Notes: a model not told the origin generated them from the letters alone. DNA of 64,000 nucleotides from Bradyrhizobium elkanii WSM2783 (GCF_000472865.1 NZ_AXAP01000008.1:120337-184336), one strand, 5' to 3'. Numbered from the stretch's first letter, positions 15,495-25,226 are shown. Numbers and translations are program-made.

Positions 15495-17287
15495 GCCCTT
15501 GCCTCTTGCGGTCGCGCATGCGAGAGCGACGTTCCGAAATAGGCCTCGATCACGCGTGGGTCGTTCTGAACTGTGGCCGGCGTGTCGCTTGCGATCACCT
15601 GCCCATAGTCGAGCACGGTTACGGTGTCAGCGAGCGCCATGATCAGGTCGACATGATGTTCGATCAACAGCACCGAAATGCCGAGGCTCGCGATGCGGCG
15701 TATCATCGCCTCGAGATCGTCGATCTCTTGGGAAGTGAGGCCGGCCGCCGGCTCATCAAGCAGCAGAAGTCGGGGCTTGGTCGCGAGTGCGCGTGCGATC
15801 TCCAGCCGGCGCTGCAGGCCGAACGGCAAGTGCCGCGCTGTATCATTGGCTTGCGGCAACAGTCCGACGAAATCCAACAGGCCGATGGCGGCCGCTCGGC
15901 ATTCACGCTCGTCGTGCCGCATCCTCGGCGTGCGCAGCAACGCGCCGGCGAGTCCGTAGCGCAGGCGCTGGTGGTAGCCGACCATTACATTGTCGAGCAC
16001 ACTCAAGTCACCGAACAACTCGGTGTTCTGAAAGGTTCTCGCCAGCCCGAGCCTCGCAACGTCGTATGAACGGCGTGCCGTCAGCCCGATCCCATCCAGT
16101 TCGAACCATCCCTCGTTCGGCTGGTAAAAGCCGGAAACCGTGTTGACGAAGGTGGACTTGCCTGCGCCATTGGGGCCGATCAGCGCGTGTATTTCGCCGC
16201 CCTTGACCCGCAAGGAGACCTTCGACAGGGCCATCAAGCCACCGAACCGCACGGTCAAATCGCCTGCAACGAGTTCCGCCGGAAGCTCGCGGGCTTCATG
16301 ATGCAAGCTCTTCTCGGCTGGAACGCCTTCCGACGATGCCGGAGCGGGATCGGGCGGGCGGAGACGGTCGAACAGCGAGCGCAGCGTCCCGACGATGCCG
16401 AGAGGCATGACGAACATCACCAGCAGCAACAGCGCGCCATAGGCGAATCTCTGCCAAACCTGAAACTGCTGAAGATATTCCGGCAGGTAGGTCAGAATGT
16501 ACGCGCCGATGACGCCGCCGAAGGTAGATCCCGCGCCGCCGAGGATCACCATCAAAAGGAAGCGCACGCTGTCGGAGAACGTGAAGATGTCCGGCGAGAT
16601 GTAGGAGTTCAGGAAGGCGTACAGCGCGCCGGCAATTCCCGCGGTCACTGATGCCACGGCAAAGGAGAGCGTGCGGATGGCGGTTGGGTTGATGCCGAGC
16701 GCGCGTGCCGCAGTTTCGCTTTGGGCGACGGCAAGCATTGCGCGTCCATATCGCGAATATCGCAGATGGTGGATGAGCAGGACCGCGACGAACAGAGCTC
16801 CCGCCAGGACCCAGTAGAAGGCGAAGCCGGACAGTTTGATGCCGAAAAGATTCGGTCGGGGTATGGACGTCAGTCCTGTTGTGCCTCCGGTGAGAGACTG
16901 CCATTCGATTGCAACGTTTTCGACGATGATGCCGAAGGCAATGGTCACCACCGCGAGATAGACGCCGCGCACGCGCACCGATGGATAGGCGAGCAGGGCG
17001 CCGAAGAGACTGCAGACGACGGCCGCGCTGATGCAGCAAGCGACGACATCAAAATGCAGCCGCGTCGCGAGGATCGCCGCGGTGTATGAACCGAGCGCGA
17101 AGAAACCGGCTTGCCCCAGTGAAACCAGACCGCTTAGTCCGACAAGAACGTTCAGTCCGGCTGCAATCAGGCCATAGATCAGGAACAGCATGAACAGGCG
17201 TAGTTCGTATTCGTTGGCGGCCTGAAGCGGAACCGCGATCAGGACGAGACCGAAGACGAGGAAGCCGGTCGCGTTGAGGTGCCTCAT
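15491..17287 (-). CDS. fused Liv-type permease and ATPase (LivM-LivG)
   Basis: This 598-residue protein joins two importer parts. Residues 1 to about 310 form a LivM-type membrane permease with many hydrophobic helices and the motif LSGLVSLGQAGFFALGSYTAA. After a charged linker, residues from about 340 form a LivG-type ATPase with GPNGAGKSTFVNTVSG, LPFGLQRRLEIARALATKP and LLLDEPAAGL. The reading frame is continuous, so this is a true fusion. LivM-LivG fusions occur in rhizobia. It overlaps the LivH gene upstream by four bases and the LivF gene downstream by four bases. Confidence 0.92.
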   Translation of the reverse strand: MRHLNATGFLVFGLVLIAVPLQAANEYELRLFMLFLIYGLIAAGLNVLVGLSGLVSLGQAGFFALGSYTAAILATRLHFDVVACCISAAVVCSLFGALLAYPSVRVRGVYLAVVTIAFGIIVENVAIEWQSLTGGTTGLTSIPRPNLFGIKLSGFAFYWVLAGALFVAVLLIHHLRYSRYGRAMLAVAQSETAARALGINPTAIRTLSFAVASVTAGIAGALYAFLNSYISPDIFTFSDSVRFLLMVILGGAGSTFGGVIGAYILTYLPEYLQQFQVWQRFAYGALLLLVMFVMPLGIVGTLRSLFDRLRPPDPAPASSEGVPAEKSLHHEARELPAELVAGDLTVRFGGLMALSKVSLRVKGGEIHALIGPNGAGKSTFVNTVSGFYQPNEGWFELDGIGLTARRSYDVARLGLARTFQNTELFGDLSVLDNVMVGYHQRLRYGLAGALLRTPRMRHDERECRAAAIGLLDFVGLLPQANDTARHLPFGLQRRLEIARALATKPRLLLLDEPAAGLTSQEIDDLEAMIRRIASLGISVLLIEHHVDLIMALADTVTVLDYGQVIASDTPATVQNDPRVIEAYFGTSLSHARPQEARA

Positions 17288-18159
17288 ACCTTGAGAACCT
17301 CACGCTTGCCGAACAGGCCTTGCGGGAACGCGAGCAAGACCAGAATCATCACGCTGAAGCCGACGATCTCGCGGGCAGCCGTCGAGACATAACCCTCAAC
17401 GAACTTCTCCATCACGCCGAACGCGAAACCGGCGATGACAACGCCCGGCGCGCTGGTGATGCCGCCGATGATGGCGACCGCGAAACCCTTCAAGCCCAGG
17501 ATCGCGCCCATGCTGGCTGATACCTGGATCACCGGCGCGACGAGGATTCCGGCGGCCGCGCCAAACAGGGATGCGAGGCCGAACGAGAGTGCCGTGATGC
17601 GGTTGACGTTGATGCCCATCAGGGCGGCTGCCTGCTTGTTGTGGGCGACGGCCTGCATGGCACGGCCGACCAGCGTGTGCCGCTGCAGCAGCTTGAGGCC
17701 AATCACGACGGCCACGGCAAAAACGGGAATGAAGAGTTCCTGGGGGTAAACGCCCGCTCCAAGGATATGAACGGCGCCTGCCACGCCGGGCGATGGCAGC
17801 GGCCGCGAGAATCCACCAAACTGCAGGGTTGCGAGCGCCTCGGTCATGACCCCGACAGCCAACGTGGTCAGCATCCAGCCGACCGACGTCGCCGCACCCA
17901 CGAACGGACGGACCGCAAATCGTTCCAGCAGAATGCCGAATATGCCGCCGGCGGCGATACCGAGAAGACAGGCGAGGGGCATCGGCACGCCCTGATCGAC
18001 GCCGATCACCGCGACCACGGCCCCCAGCATGAGCGTGTCGCCATGCGCAAAGTTTACCGCCTTCGCCGCCGACCACATGATGTGGAAGCCGAGTGCGACG
18101 AGCGCATAGATGCCGCCGATGGCAAGGCCCGACAGGATGTATTGGATGGTCGTCGTCAC
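17284..18159 (-). CDS. Liv-type ABC importer permease (LivH-like)
   Basis: This 291-residue integral membrane protein has the LivH pattern: GIYALVALGFHIMWSAAKAVNFAHG near the N-terminus and LGLKGFAVAIIGGITSAPGVV toward the C-terminus. It forms the membrane channel with the LivM half of the next protein. It overlaps that gene by four bases. About 195 bases with a perfect 12-base hairpin separate it from the binding-protein gene upstream. Confidence 0.93.
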   Translation of the reverse strand: MTTTIQYILSGLAIGGIYALVALGFHIMWSAAKAVNFAHGDTLMLGAVVAVIGVDQGVPMPLACLLGIAAGGIFGILLERFAVRPFVGAATSVGWMLTTLAVGVMTEALATLQFGGFSRPLPSPGVAGAVHILGAGVYPQELFIPVFAVAVVIGLKLLQRHTLVGRAMQAVAHNKQAAALMGINVNRITALSFGLASLFGAAAGILVAPVIQVSASMGAILGLKGFAVAIIGGITSAPGVVIAGFAFGVMEKFVEGYVSTAAREIVGFSVMILVLLAFPQGLFGKREVLKV

Positions 18160-18302
18160 TGCTGGACTCGCGGCTTGCGATCAAATCGGCCGGTTGGACG
18201 CGGCGCGGTCGATTTGCGCTCGTTATCGAAGGCAATCGTAGCGTGTTTGGCCGATGCCATTCGCAGCGCGATCACGATGTTGATTGATGCTGGTCACGGC
18301 AG

Positions 18303-18341
18303 CCAGCGTTGCGGGTGCTCAGGCGGAGTCCGCAACGCTGG
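18303..18341 (-). repeat. intercistronic hairpin between binding-protein and permease genes
   Basis: CCAGCGTTGCGG at 18303-18314 and CCGCAACGCTGG at 18330-18341 are perfect inverted repeats of 12 bases around a 15-base loop. On the minus strand the hairpin starts 12 bases after the binding-protein stop codon. No T-run follows. It probably lets the binding protein be made in excess over the membrane parts, by mRNA stabilisation or partial termination. Confidence 0.7.
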
Positions 18342-18353
18342 AAGTGTCTGTCG

Positions 18354-19547
18354 TCAGTTTGTCTTGCCGTAAGCCGTCTGCTCGATCGGCAACAGCTTCC
18401 CGTCAACCCACACTGTGAGCTTGTAGTACTTTGGCAGGATTGCATCCTGACGTTCGGGATCGGACGCGTCGAAGGCCGGCTTATATTCGGCGACCAGGCC
18501 GTCGTAGTCCACGGTATAGAGGGCCTGGCGAACCTTCTCCCAATCGTAGGATTGTGCCTTTTCGATCGCCCTGGCGATGATGTGGACAGCATCATAGGCG
18601 TTGGCGACGCCGGAACCCATCTTGATCTCAGCGGGATCCTTGAGGCCGTATTTGGCCTTGACCTTGTCCCAGAGCGCCAGCTTCTTTGCGTCCATTGACC
18701 CCATGAAAGTATAGGTCTGGATCACCTCGACGCCGTTGGCGAGCGGCCCGGCCAGTTCTCCGAGGTTGCCGGCAATACCCCACGCGCCGATGATGGTAGG
18801 TTTCCAGCCGACCTTGTCCATCGAGCGCAGGATCTGGTTTCCCTCGCGGTCGAGCGCCCAGAACAGCGCGACGTCGGCGCCCGCGTCGCGCGCGCGGATA
18901 ACCTGCGGCGACATGTCCTGGTCGCCCCAGTTGAAGGTCTCGGCTGCGGCCAGCTCCTTGCCTTTCTTCGCCATCGCATCCTTCACGTCGGCGATCGCGC
19001 CATTGCCCCAGCCGGTATTCTCATAAAAGAATGCGACCTTGCCCGACTTCGAGGCTTTCAGCGCCTGGTCGACAAGATAGCGCGCGACCCACTTGTCCTT
19101 GGCGGAGACACGGAACATGAAGTTCGGGTTGCGGCCATTTTCGATCGCTTTCGTATTGGCCGCGAGCACGCCGACATAGGGAATGCCGATGTCATTGACC
19201 GGTTCGGCTTGCGCTACGGCGACCGTCGAGTGGTAGCCGCCGAGGATAGCAATGCATTTGTCGGCCAGCGCGATGCGGCGGGTATTGTCGACGCCGCGAG
19301 GCGGCGCGCCGGCATCGTCGTACTGAATGAAGCTGAGCTTCTTTCCAAGCACGCCGCCCTTCCCGTTGATCTCCTCGATCGCGATCTCGGCTCCCATCTT
19401 GATGGCCTGCCCGCCGAAGGCTGCGGGGCCGGTCGTGGCTGAAGAATTGCCAATGCAAGGCATCTGCTCGGCAACCGCCACCGCCGATAACAAACTCATC
19501 ATCGTCACCGCCGCGAGCCCGGCGCCAACCCCAATTCGCGAAGTCAT
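18354..19547 (-). CDS. Liv-type ABC solute-binding protein
   Basis: This 397-residue periplasmic binding protein has an N-terminal signal peptide (MTSRIGVGAGLAAVTMMSLL, cleavage after AVAVA). The mature part has the type I fold pattern GPAAFGGQAIKMGAEIAIEEINGKGGVLGKKL. A GGAG ribosome site precedes the ATG at 19547. It heads a minus-strand operon with LivH, LivM-LivG, LivF, a cyclase-family hydrolase and an amidase. Its ligand is therefore probably an amide or imide and not a branched-chain amino acid. Transcription is likely controlled by the divergent LysR protein. Confidence 0.92.
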   Translation of the reverse strand: MTSRIGVGAGLAAVTMMSLLSAVAVAEQMPCIGNSSATTGPAAFGGQAIKMGAEIAIEEINGKGGVLGKKLSFIQYDDAGAPPRGVDNTRRIALADKCIAILGGYHSTVAVAQAEPVNDIGIPYVGVLAANTKAIENGRNPNFMFRVSAKDKWVARYLVDQALKASKSGKVAFFYENTGWGNGAIADVKDAMAKKGKELAAAETFNWGDQDMSPQVIRARDAGADVALFWALDREGNQILRSMDKVGWKPTIIGAWGIAGNLGELAGPLANGVEVIQTYTFMGSMDAKKLALWDKVKAKYGLKDPAEIKMGSGVANAYDAVHIIARAIEKAQSYDWEKVRQALYTVDYDGLVAEYKPAFDASDPERQDAILPKYYKLTVWVDGKLLPIEQTAYGKTN

Positions 19548-19648
19548 AACTGATCTCCGATGCCTTTTTGCTGAAAAAACGCCCCTTCTTGTCGGCAGCT
19601 AACGAGAAAAGAACTTCGAGAACAAAGATCAAATTCCAATGGTCTGAT

Positions 19649-19663
19649 ATAGGAAAAACCTAT
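19649..19663. promoter_or_regulatory. LysR-type (T-N11-A) binding box
   Basis: ATAGG-AAAAA-CCTAT is a perfect inverted repeat with a five-base centre. It fits the T-N11-A rule for LysR-type regulators exactly (T at 19650, A at 19662). It lies between the divergent lysR gene and binding-protein gene, about 100 bases before the latter. Confidence 0.65.
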
Positions 19664-19810
19664 GTCGCCTTGCGTGCTCTCGTTTCAAGCAGCTTGACGG
19701 CGGGGAAATGATTGATTTTAATGCGCTATATCTTCTGCTAGGCAATAGTTTTCGCTGATGCTCAATTTGAGAGCAGGACAGCAGTGACATATTGAAGCGT
19801 CTCCGCCGCG

Positions 19811-20758
19811 ATGGATCTCCGCCAGCTTCGATACTTCGTGCAGATATTCGAGAGCGGCAATGTTTCGCGCGCGGCCGAGGTGCTGCGCATCGCCCAGCCT
19901 TCCCTCAGTCAACAGATCAAGCAACTGGAAGAGGAACTCGGCGTCGAATTGCTCGTGCGGCATGCGCGCGGGGTCACGGCTACCGAGCGCGGCCAGCAAC
20001 TTTATGATCACGCCCGACGCATCCTCGACGAAGTCGACCACGCCAAGAAGAACGTGCGTTCGCAGACGCTTGCGCCGTCGGGACGTGTCTCCGTCGGGCT
20101 CCCGACATCAGCGGCGAGAGGACTTTCATTGCCGCTATTCGAGGTGATGGCAAGACGGCTTCCGAACGTCACGCTGCATCTCGTCGAGGCCATGACCGGC
20201 TTCCTGGACGAATTGATCCAGGCAGGTAGGCTCGACGTAGCTCTCCTGTACAATCACAAGGCGTTCGAGCATGTCGCCTGGACCGAGATGATGACCGAGG
20301 ACCTGATGCTGTTCGTCGCCAAGGACAGTCCGATGGCCAGGCGGAAATCGGTCCCGTTCAGGAAGGTCTTCGCAGGCGATCGTATCGCGCTGCCTGGGCG
20401 GCCAAACGTGTTGCGCGTGGTGATTGAGCAACTCGCGGCGCGTCACGATGTGACGCTCACGGTCAAGGACTGCGACAGCCTGCCTGCAATCAGCAAGCTG
20501 GTGTGCGACGCCAACTACATGGCCGTCATGCCGCATTTTGCGTTCACCGATGAGCTCAAGCGAGGCGAGATGGTTGCAATTCCCATCGTCGACCCGGTGC
20601 CCTCATGGACTCTCGCGGTGGTGGTTTCGCAGCGGACCATGAACGCTCGGGGCAGCGAAGCGGTGGCCCGTATCATGGCGGATTTGATCGCGGAGATGGT
20701 TGAGCAAGGCACCTGGCGGGCGAAGTTGCACGGCGACAAGGTCACTGCGGAACGTTGA
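19811..20758 (+). CDS. LysR-family transcriptional regulator
   Basis: This 315-residue regulator has an N-terminal winged helix (MDLRQLRYFVQIFESGNVSRAAEVL, then QPSLSQQIKQLEEELG) and a periplasmic-binding-type effector domain from about residue 90. The effector domain resembles that of NAC or CynR-like members. It is divergent from the binding-protein operon, with a perfect LTTR box in the shared 263-base gap. It most likely activates that operon when the imported amide or a breakdown product is present. Confidence 0.92.
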   Translation: MDLRQLRYFVQIFESGNVSRAAEVLRIAQPSLSQQIKQLEEELGVELLVRHARGVTATERGQQLYDHARRILDEVDHAKKNVRSQTLAPSGRVSVGLPTSAARGLSLPLFEVMARRLPNVTLHLVEAMTGFLDELIQAGRLDVALLYNHKAFEHVAWTEMMTEDLMLFVAKDSPMARRKSVPFRKVFAGDRIALPGRPNVLRVVIEQLAARHDVTLTVKDCDSLPAISKLVCDANYMAVMPHFAFTDELKRGEMVAIPIVDPVPSWTLAVVVSQRTMNARGSEAVARIMADLIAEMVEQGTWRAKLHGDKVTAER

Positions 20759-20852
20759 CCGCGGTTCGTCCATCCCGGACGGGAACAATTGACGGTTCGC
20801 CGAACTCTTTTCGTCACGTAGTTCCCGTCTTTGTCGGAGTATCGTATTTCAG

Positions 20853-21088
20853 ATGCAACCAGAGCTGCCTGACCTGATACTCGGCTGCAACGTGGTCGCC
20901 GTCGCGCTGGCGCTGCTCACCGTTCCGATATTCGCCGGCTTGATGCGGATTCCGTTTGTCATCATCGCGCCCCTGATCGCGATCATCTATGTAGTGGCGG
21001 CTACTCGGTGCCGAACTCCTATCTCGACGTCGTCATGAAGCTCGGCTTCGGCGTCGTCGGCTATCTCGTGGCCGGGGTAGCGCTATAA
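20853..21088 (+). pseudogene. tctA remnant (tripartite tricarboxylate permease C-terminal part)
   Basis: The stretch reads like the C-terminal part of TctA: LLTVPIFAGLMRIPFVIIAPLIA in the first frame. From about 20999, after a frameshift, it reads GYSVPNSYLDVVMKLGFGV in another frame, ending at 21088. The remaining 400 or so N-terminal residues of TctA are missing. It is a non-functional fragment in a 1.2 kb zone of gene debris. Confidence 0.7.
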
Positions 21089-21159
21089 CTGCTGCCGCTT
21101 GCACTCCAGATCGCGCAAATCCCGCGCGGGCCGGCGCGTCGCTGCCGCCATGCCCATTC

Positions 21160-21476
21160 CTATGAGCCATCGTCCGTCCCGGATCTGACCGGGCCTGGCG
21201 CTACGGTTGCGCCATTCGAACAGCCGAGCGCCCTCCCGCAGTCGGTCGGCCATCTTGCGATAGGTTTCGGGGTTCGAGCCGGGATCGTAGGCGACGACTT
21301 CGATCTCGCGACCGAGGATGGATGCCGCCAGCTTCGTTGATCTCCTGGATGGCGAGCGCCGTGTCGAAGAAATGCTCGGCTTCCAAGACCGCCATCGAAC
21401 CGGTACGCGAAAAAAGCACGCCGACGCGCCAGACGTCCCGATCGGATTGTTTCGCGGGTTGCTTCGCCGTCATCAT
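21160..21476 (-). pseudogene. fragment of an AmiC/UrtA-like amide-binding protein
   Basis: From a start at 21476 the frame reads VWRVGVLFSRTGSMAVLEAE, then TALAIQEINEAGGI, the N-terminal pattern of AmiC-type amide-binding proteins. At about 21320 a four-base tandem duplication (CATC CATC) shifts the frame. The other frame continues as LGREIEVVAYDPGSNPETY. Homology fades after about 80 residues, so most of the protein is gone. The intact UrtA-like binding protein starts about 830 bases away, and the fragment may be a relic of a related amide system. Confidence 0.65.
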
Positions 21477-21631
21477 GAAATACTCTCCAGCGCTGGCAGG
21501 GGAACGAACGGATCTGCTCAGCTTTCGATCGCAACAAAGCTGCTCACCAGCGGCTTGGCAACCGTCCAGCCATACCGGGCGGGCCAAAATTGTTGTTCGA
21601 AATCAGCGAAATGCCGCCTCGTTTGAAGGCG

Positions 21632-22000
21632 TCAGCGCATGTAGCGGATCGAGGCAAAACGACCCAGGCAGGCGCCGCGCGACTGCTCTGCAGCTTCCAC
21701 CGACGCCTGGCTCGAGCCGAAATCCTGACGCGGGATTTTGTCCAGCGTTGCTCTCGCGCGGCCGTCGTGGCGGTTCTCCGACAGCTTGTCGAGCATGGTG
21801 CGCAGGCGCTGGTTCTCGATCTCAAGCTCCCGCAGATGACGAAGGGCGGGCGAGGTGAGACCGCCATAACGTTTGCGCCAACGATAGAAGGTCCGCAGCG
21901 AGACACGGGCCGTGCTACAAATTTCGGCAATCGAAATGCCGGCATCTGCCTCTTCGAGCAGGAATAAAATTTCGTGTTCAGTGTGCTGTGAGCGGCGCAT
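21632..22000 (-). pseudogene. truncated IS3-family transposase OrfA
   Basis: The first 75 codons match the IS3-type OrfA helix-turn-helix protein: AEICSTARVSLRTFYRWRKR and then the leucine-zipper-like RELEIENQRLRTMLDKLS. The rest of the frame does not look like OrfA, and no OrfB (DDE integrase) follows. The terminal inverted repeats could not be located. It marks a past insertion event between the Liv-type locus and the urt-type operon. Confidence 0.6.
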
Positions 22001-22310
22001 CGGCGTGGACCCTCATACGTGACCGATTACGGGCATATCGCATAGATTTCAGCCATTTGATAGAGACGCGATGCTTGCGCTGCCGGCATGACGGCAACGC
22101 CGTTTGATGCATCGCGGGTGTTGCGCACATTGCGTCATTGCGGTCGCCCCGCGAGGCAAAGGTAACATCCTAAATGGCAAAAGTGACATCACGATTCGAG
22201 AAGCAAAGTCCTTGCCGAGCGCTTGAGCACACCTGAATACTATTTGGCGTTGCCTGACCAAATGCCATGATTTGAAATCGGACAGCACTCGGAGAGCAGA
22301 GGTCCGATCC

Positions 22311-23567
22311 ATGGCAAGGTTTTCACGGCGTTCGTTTCTTCGCGGAACTGGACTTGGCGCGGCGGCGGCACTGACGACGTCGGTCGCTATGCCGGCAATC
22401 GTGCGTTCCGCAAGTGCAGCCGGCGGCACGGTCAGGCTCGGCTGCCTGTTTTCGTCGTCGGGGACGATGGCCAACATCGAGGGCCGCTTGAATCACGTCG
22501 TGAAGATGGCGGCGTCGGAAATCAACGCGAAGGGGGGCGTCAACGGCCGCACCATCGAGGTCATGGTCTCCGATCCCGCCTCCGACTGGCCGCTCTACGC
22601 GCAGATTGGCAAGCAGATGCTCGACCAGGACAAGGTTGCAGCACTGTTCGGCTGCTGGACCTCGGTCTCGCGCAAAACCGTGCTTCCCGCGGTTGAGCAG
22701 GCCAACGGGCTGCTGTTCTACCCGCTGCATTTCGAGGGTGACGAGAATTCGAAGAACGTCGTCTATGTCAATTCGCCACCCGCGAGCTCGGTGCTGCCGG
22801 CGGTCGATTATCTGATGAGCGAAGACGGTGTCAGCGCCAAGCGCTTCTTCATGCTCGGCTCGGATTACGTCTGGCCGCGTACGATCAACAAGCAGCTCAA
22901 GGGTTACTGGAAGTCCAAGGGCATCGCCGAGAGCGCCTGGAAGGAAGAGTACGTCCCGCTTGGCTTCTCCAACTTCCAGACGCTGGTCAACCAGATCCGC
23001 GCCTTCGCGGACGCGGGCGGCGGCAAGCCGATCGTGGTGCTGACGGTGGTTGGTTCGTCAATCCCGGACTTCCTGCGCGAATTCGCCAATCAGGGGATCA
23101 AGGCGACCGACGTACCGGTGCTCGGGCTCGACATGGTCGAAGCCGATCTCGAAGGTCTCAACACGGAGCCGCTGGTCGGCCATCTCAATTGCTGGGCTTA
23201 TCTGCAGAACGCCAAGGCGCCGGCGAATACGGCTTTCCTCAAGCAGTGGGCCGATTACGTGAAGGCCAACAACGTGCCGTTCAAGGCGGACGTCGCCATC
23301 GATCCGATGGTCTCGGCCTATGATGCGGTTCACCTCTGGGCCATGGCGGCAGCCAAGGCCAATTCGTTCGATGTGCCGGAGGTGACGAAGGCTTTCGCGG
23401 GTCTCTCCTTCGATTGTCCGTCCGGATACAAGCTCTCGATGACGGCCGACAACAACTATGTCTCGCGTGGCGTCTTCATCGGTTCGGTCAACGAGAAGCA
23501 GGGCTTTGACATTCTTTGGCAGTCCAAGGACACGCCAAAACCTGTTCCGTTCAGCCCTTACAGTTGA
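22311..23567 (+). CDS. urtA: UrtA-type binding protein for urea or short amides
   Basis: This 418-residue periplasmic binding protein belongs to the UrtA/FmdD/AmiC group. I chose the ATG at 22311, which gives a twin-arginine signal (ARFSRRSFLRGTGLGAAAAL). Family stretches include RLGCLFSSSGTMANIEGRL, FGCWTSVSRKTVLPAVE and LLFYPLHFEGDENSKNVVY. It heads an operon with UrtB, UrtC, UrtD, UrtE and a formamidase. The terminal enzyme suggests that the ligand is a short amide such as formamide or acetamide. Urea is the alternative, but no urease gene is present here. Confidence 0.9.
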   Translation: MARFSRRSFLRGTGLGAAAALTTSVAMPAIVRSASAAGGTVRLGCLFSSSGTMANIEGRLNHVVKMAASEINAKGGVNGRTIEVMVSDPASDWPLYAQIGKQMLDQDKVAALFGCWTSVSRKTVLPAVEQANGLLFYPLHFEGDENSKNVVYVNSPPASSVLPAVDYLMSEDGVSAKRFFMLGSDYVWPRTINKQLKGYWKSKGIAESAWKEEYVPLGFSNFQTLVNQIRAFADAGGGKPIVVLTVVGSSIPDFLREFANQGIKATDVPVLGLDMVEADLEGLNTEPLVGHLNCWAYLQNAKAPANTAFLKQWADYVKANNVPFKADVAIDPMVSAYDAVHLWAMAAAKANSFDVPEVTKAFAGLSFDCPSGYKLSMTADNNYVSRGVFIGSVNEKQGFDILWQSKDTPKPVPFSPYS

Positions 23568-23618
23568 TCCGTGATCGCAGGCTCGCCTGGACCGTCGGCT
23601 TTGCTCGGATGGTCGCGC

Positions 23619-25226
23619 ATGATTCGTAGCCTTGCGCTTGTGTTGTGGGTGCTCGTTGTCGCGTGGTGCTCGACCGCTCATGCTATGGAGCGGGCCGATC
23701 TGATCGGCAAAGTGTGCGGCGACGCGGCGGCGATGGGGGAGGCAGGTCGCGCAATGATCGACATTGCGGCGGAGGGCTCCCCCGACGATCGCGCCTGGGC
23801 CGCGCTGATTCCACGCAGCGTGATGGATCGGAAACTGTCCTGCGATGCCACGGGCGCCGTCATCGCCTCGGCTGACGGGTCCGTTGACGCGCTGACGCGG
23901 GCGGCACGGAGCGCCGCCGACGGCAGCCGCTCGCCACTGCTTAGCCTGAAGAACAGAGCGATGTTTGAGACAGCCGACGCGGCGCTCGCTTTGCGTAGCT
24001 CGCCGGATCCCGCGCGCCGCGCTGCAGCCCTGCGCACGCTGGAACGGCAGGCCTCGAATCTGCCCGAGCAACTGTTCGAGGCAGCCGGCCGCGACGAGAG
24101 CAATCCTGGACTGAAAGCGCAGATCTCGGCAGTTGCGCAGGGAGCCGCTTTGAACTCACCCGACATGGACAAGCGCATCGCCGCGATTGGCCGCGTCGCG
24201 TCCAGTCCGGACCGGCGCGCGCTGGCGCTGGTAGGACCGCTGACAAACGATCCCGCCTACGGCGCGAATACCGACTTCAGGCGCGCCGTCGATGCGGCGA
24301 GCGCAGCGATCCGTCGAGGCATCACGATCGGCGACATGCTCGCCACGCTTTACAACGGCCTGAGCTTCGCGAGCATCCTGTTCATGGCCGCGATCGGGCT
24401 TGCGGTCATCTTCGGCCTGATGGGCGTAATCAATCTCGCGCAAGGCGAGTTCATCATGCTCGGCGGCTATATCACCTGGCTGGTGCAGGAAGCCTTGCGG
24501 CTGATCGCGCCCGGCCTGCTGCAGTGGTATCTCATCATTGCGATTCCCGCTGTCTTCCTGGTGACCGCTGCGATTGGCATCGTGCTGGAAGCGATCCTTC
24601 TGCGCCATCTCTATCGCCGTCCGCTGATGAGCCTGCTTGCGACCTGGGCGGTCAGCCTGTTCCTGATCAATCTGGTGCGCGTGACCTTCGGCACACAGAA
24701 CCTCCAATTCGTCACTCCGTTCTACGTCACCGGCGGGGTGCCCGTGATCGGTGATTTCATCTTTACCTGGAACCGCATGTTTGCGATCGCGTTTGCGGTG
24801 GTCACGCTTGGCCTGACCTGGGGCTTGATGCGCCTGACCCCGCTGGGGCTGAACATCCGGGCCGTGACCCAGAATCGGACCATGGCCGGCTGTATTGGCA
24901 TCGCCGTGCGCCGCGTCGACATGCTGGCGTTCGGACTTGGTTCGGGACTTGCAGGATTGGCAGGGTTGGCGCTTGCGCCAATCTACAGCGTCAATCCGCA
25001 GATGGGACAGAACTTTGTCATCGACAGCTTCATGGTGGTGGTGCTCGGCGGCGTCGGCACGATCGCCGGCACCATCGTCGCAGCCCTTGGCATCGGACAG
25101 ATCAATGTGCTGATCGAGCCGCTGTGGGGCGCGGTTGCGGCCAAGGTCATCGTGCTCCTGATGATCATCGGTTTCCTGCAATGGCGGCCGGAAGGCCTGT
25201 TCGCCATCAAGGGACGCCGGAAATGA
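23619..25226 (+). CDS. urtB: UrtB-type permease with periplasmic N-terminal domain
   Basis: This 535-residue protein has the UrtB hallmark of a long N-terminal extra domain (about residues 25-240, helical and alanine-rich) before a LivH-like membrane domain. I chose the ATG at 23619 because a signal peptide follows (RSLALVLWVLVVAW, cleavage after AHA). A GTG at 23571 is the longer alternative. The permease core shows AAIGLAVIFGLMGVINLAQG and FMVVVLGGVGTIAGTIVAA. It overlaps urtC by four bases. Confidence 0.92.
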   Translation: MIRSLALVLWVLVVAWCSTAHAMERADLIGKVCGDAAAMGEAGRAMIDIAAEGSPDDRAWAALIPRSVMDRKLSCDATGAVIASADGSVDALTRAARSAADGSRSPLLSLKNRAMFETADAALALRSSPDPARRAAALRTLERQASNLPEQLFEAAGRDESNPGLKAQISAVAQGAALNSPDMDKRIAAIGRVASSPDRRALALVGPLTNDPAYGANTDFRRAVDAASAAIRRGITIGDMLATLYNGLSFASILFMAAIGLAVIFGLMGVINLAQGEFIMLGGYITWLVQEALRLIAPGLLQWYLIIAIPAVFLVTAAIGIVLEAILLRHLYRRPLMSLLATWAVSLFLINLVRVTFGTQNLQFVTPFYVTGGVPVIGDFIFTWNRMFAIAFAVVTLGLTWGLMRLTPLGLNIRAVTQNRTMAGCIGIAVRRVDMLAFGLGSGLAGLAGLALAPIYSVNPQMGQNFVIDSFMVVVLGGVGTIAGTIVAALGIGQINVLIEPLWGAVAAKVIVLLMIIGFLQWRPEGLFAIKGRRK

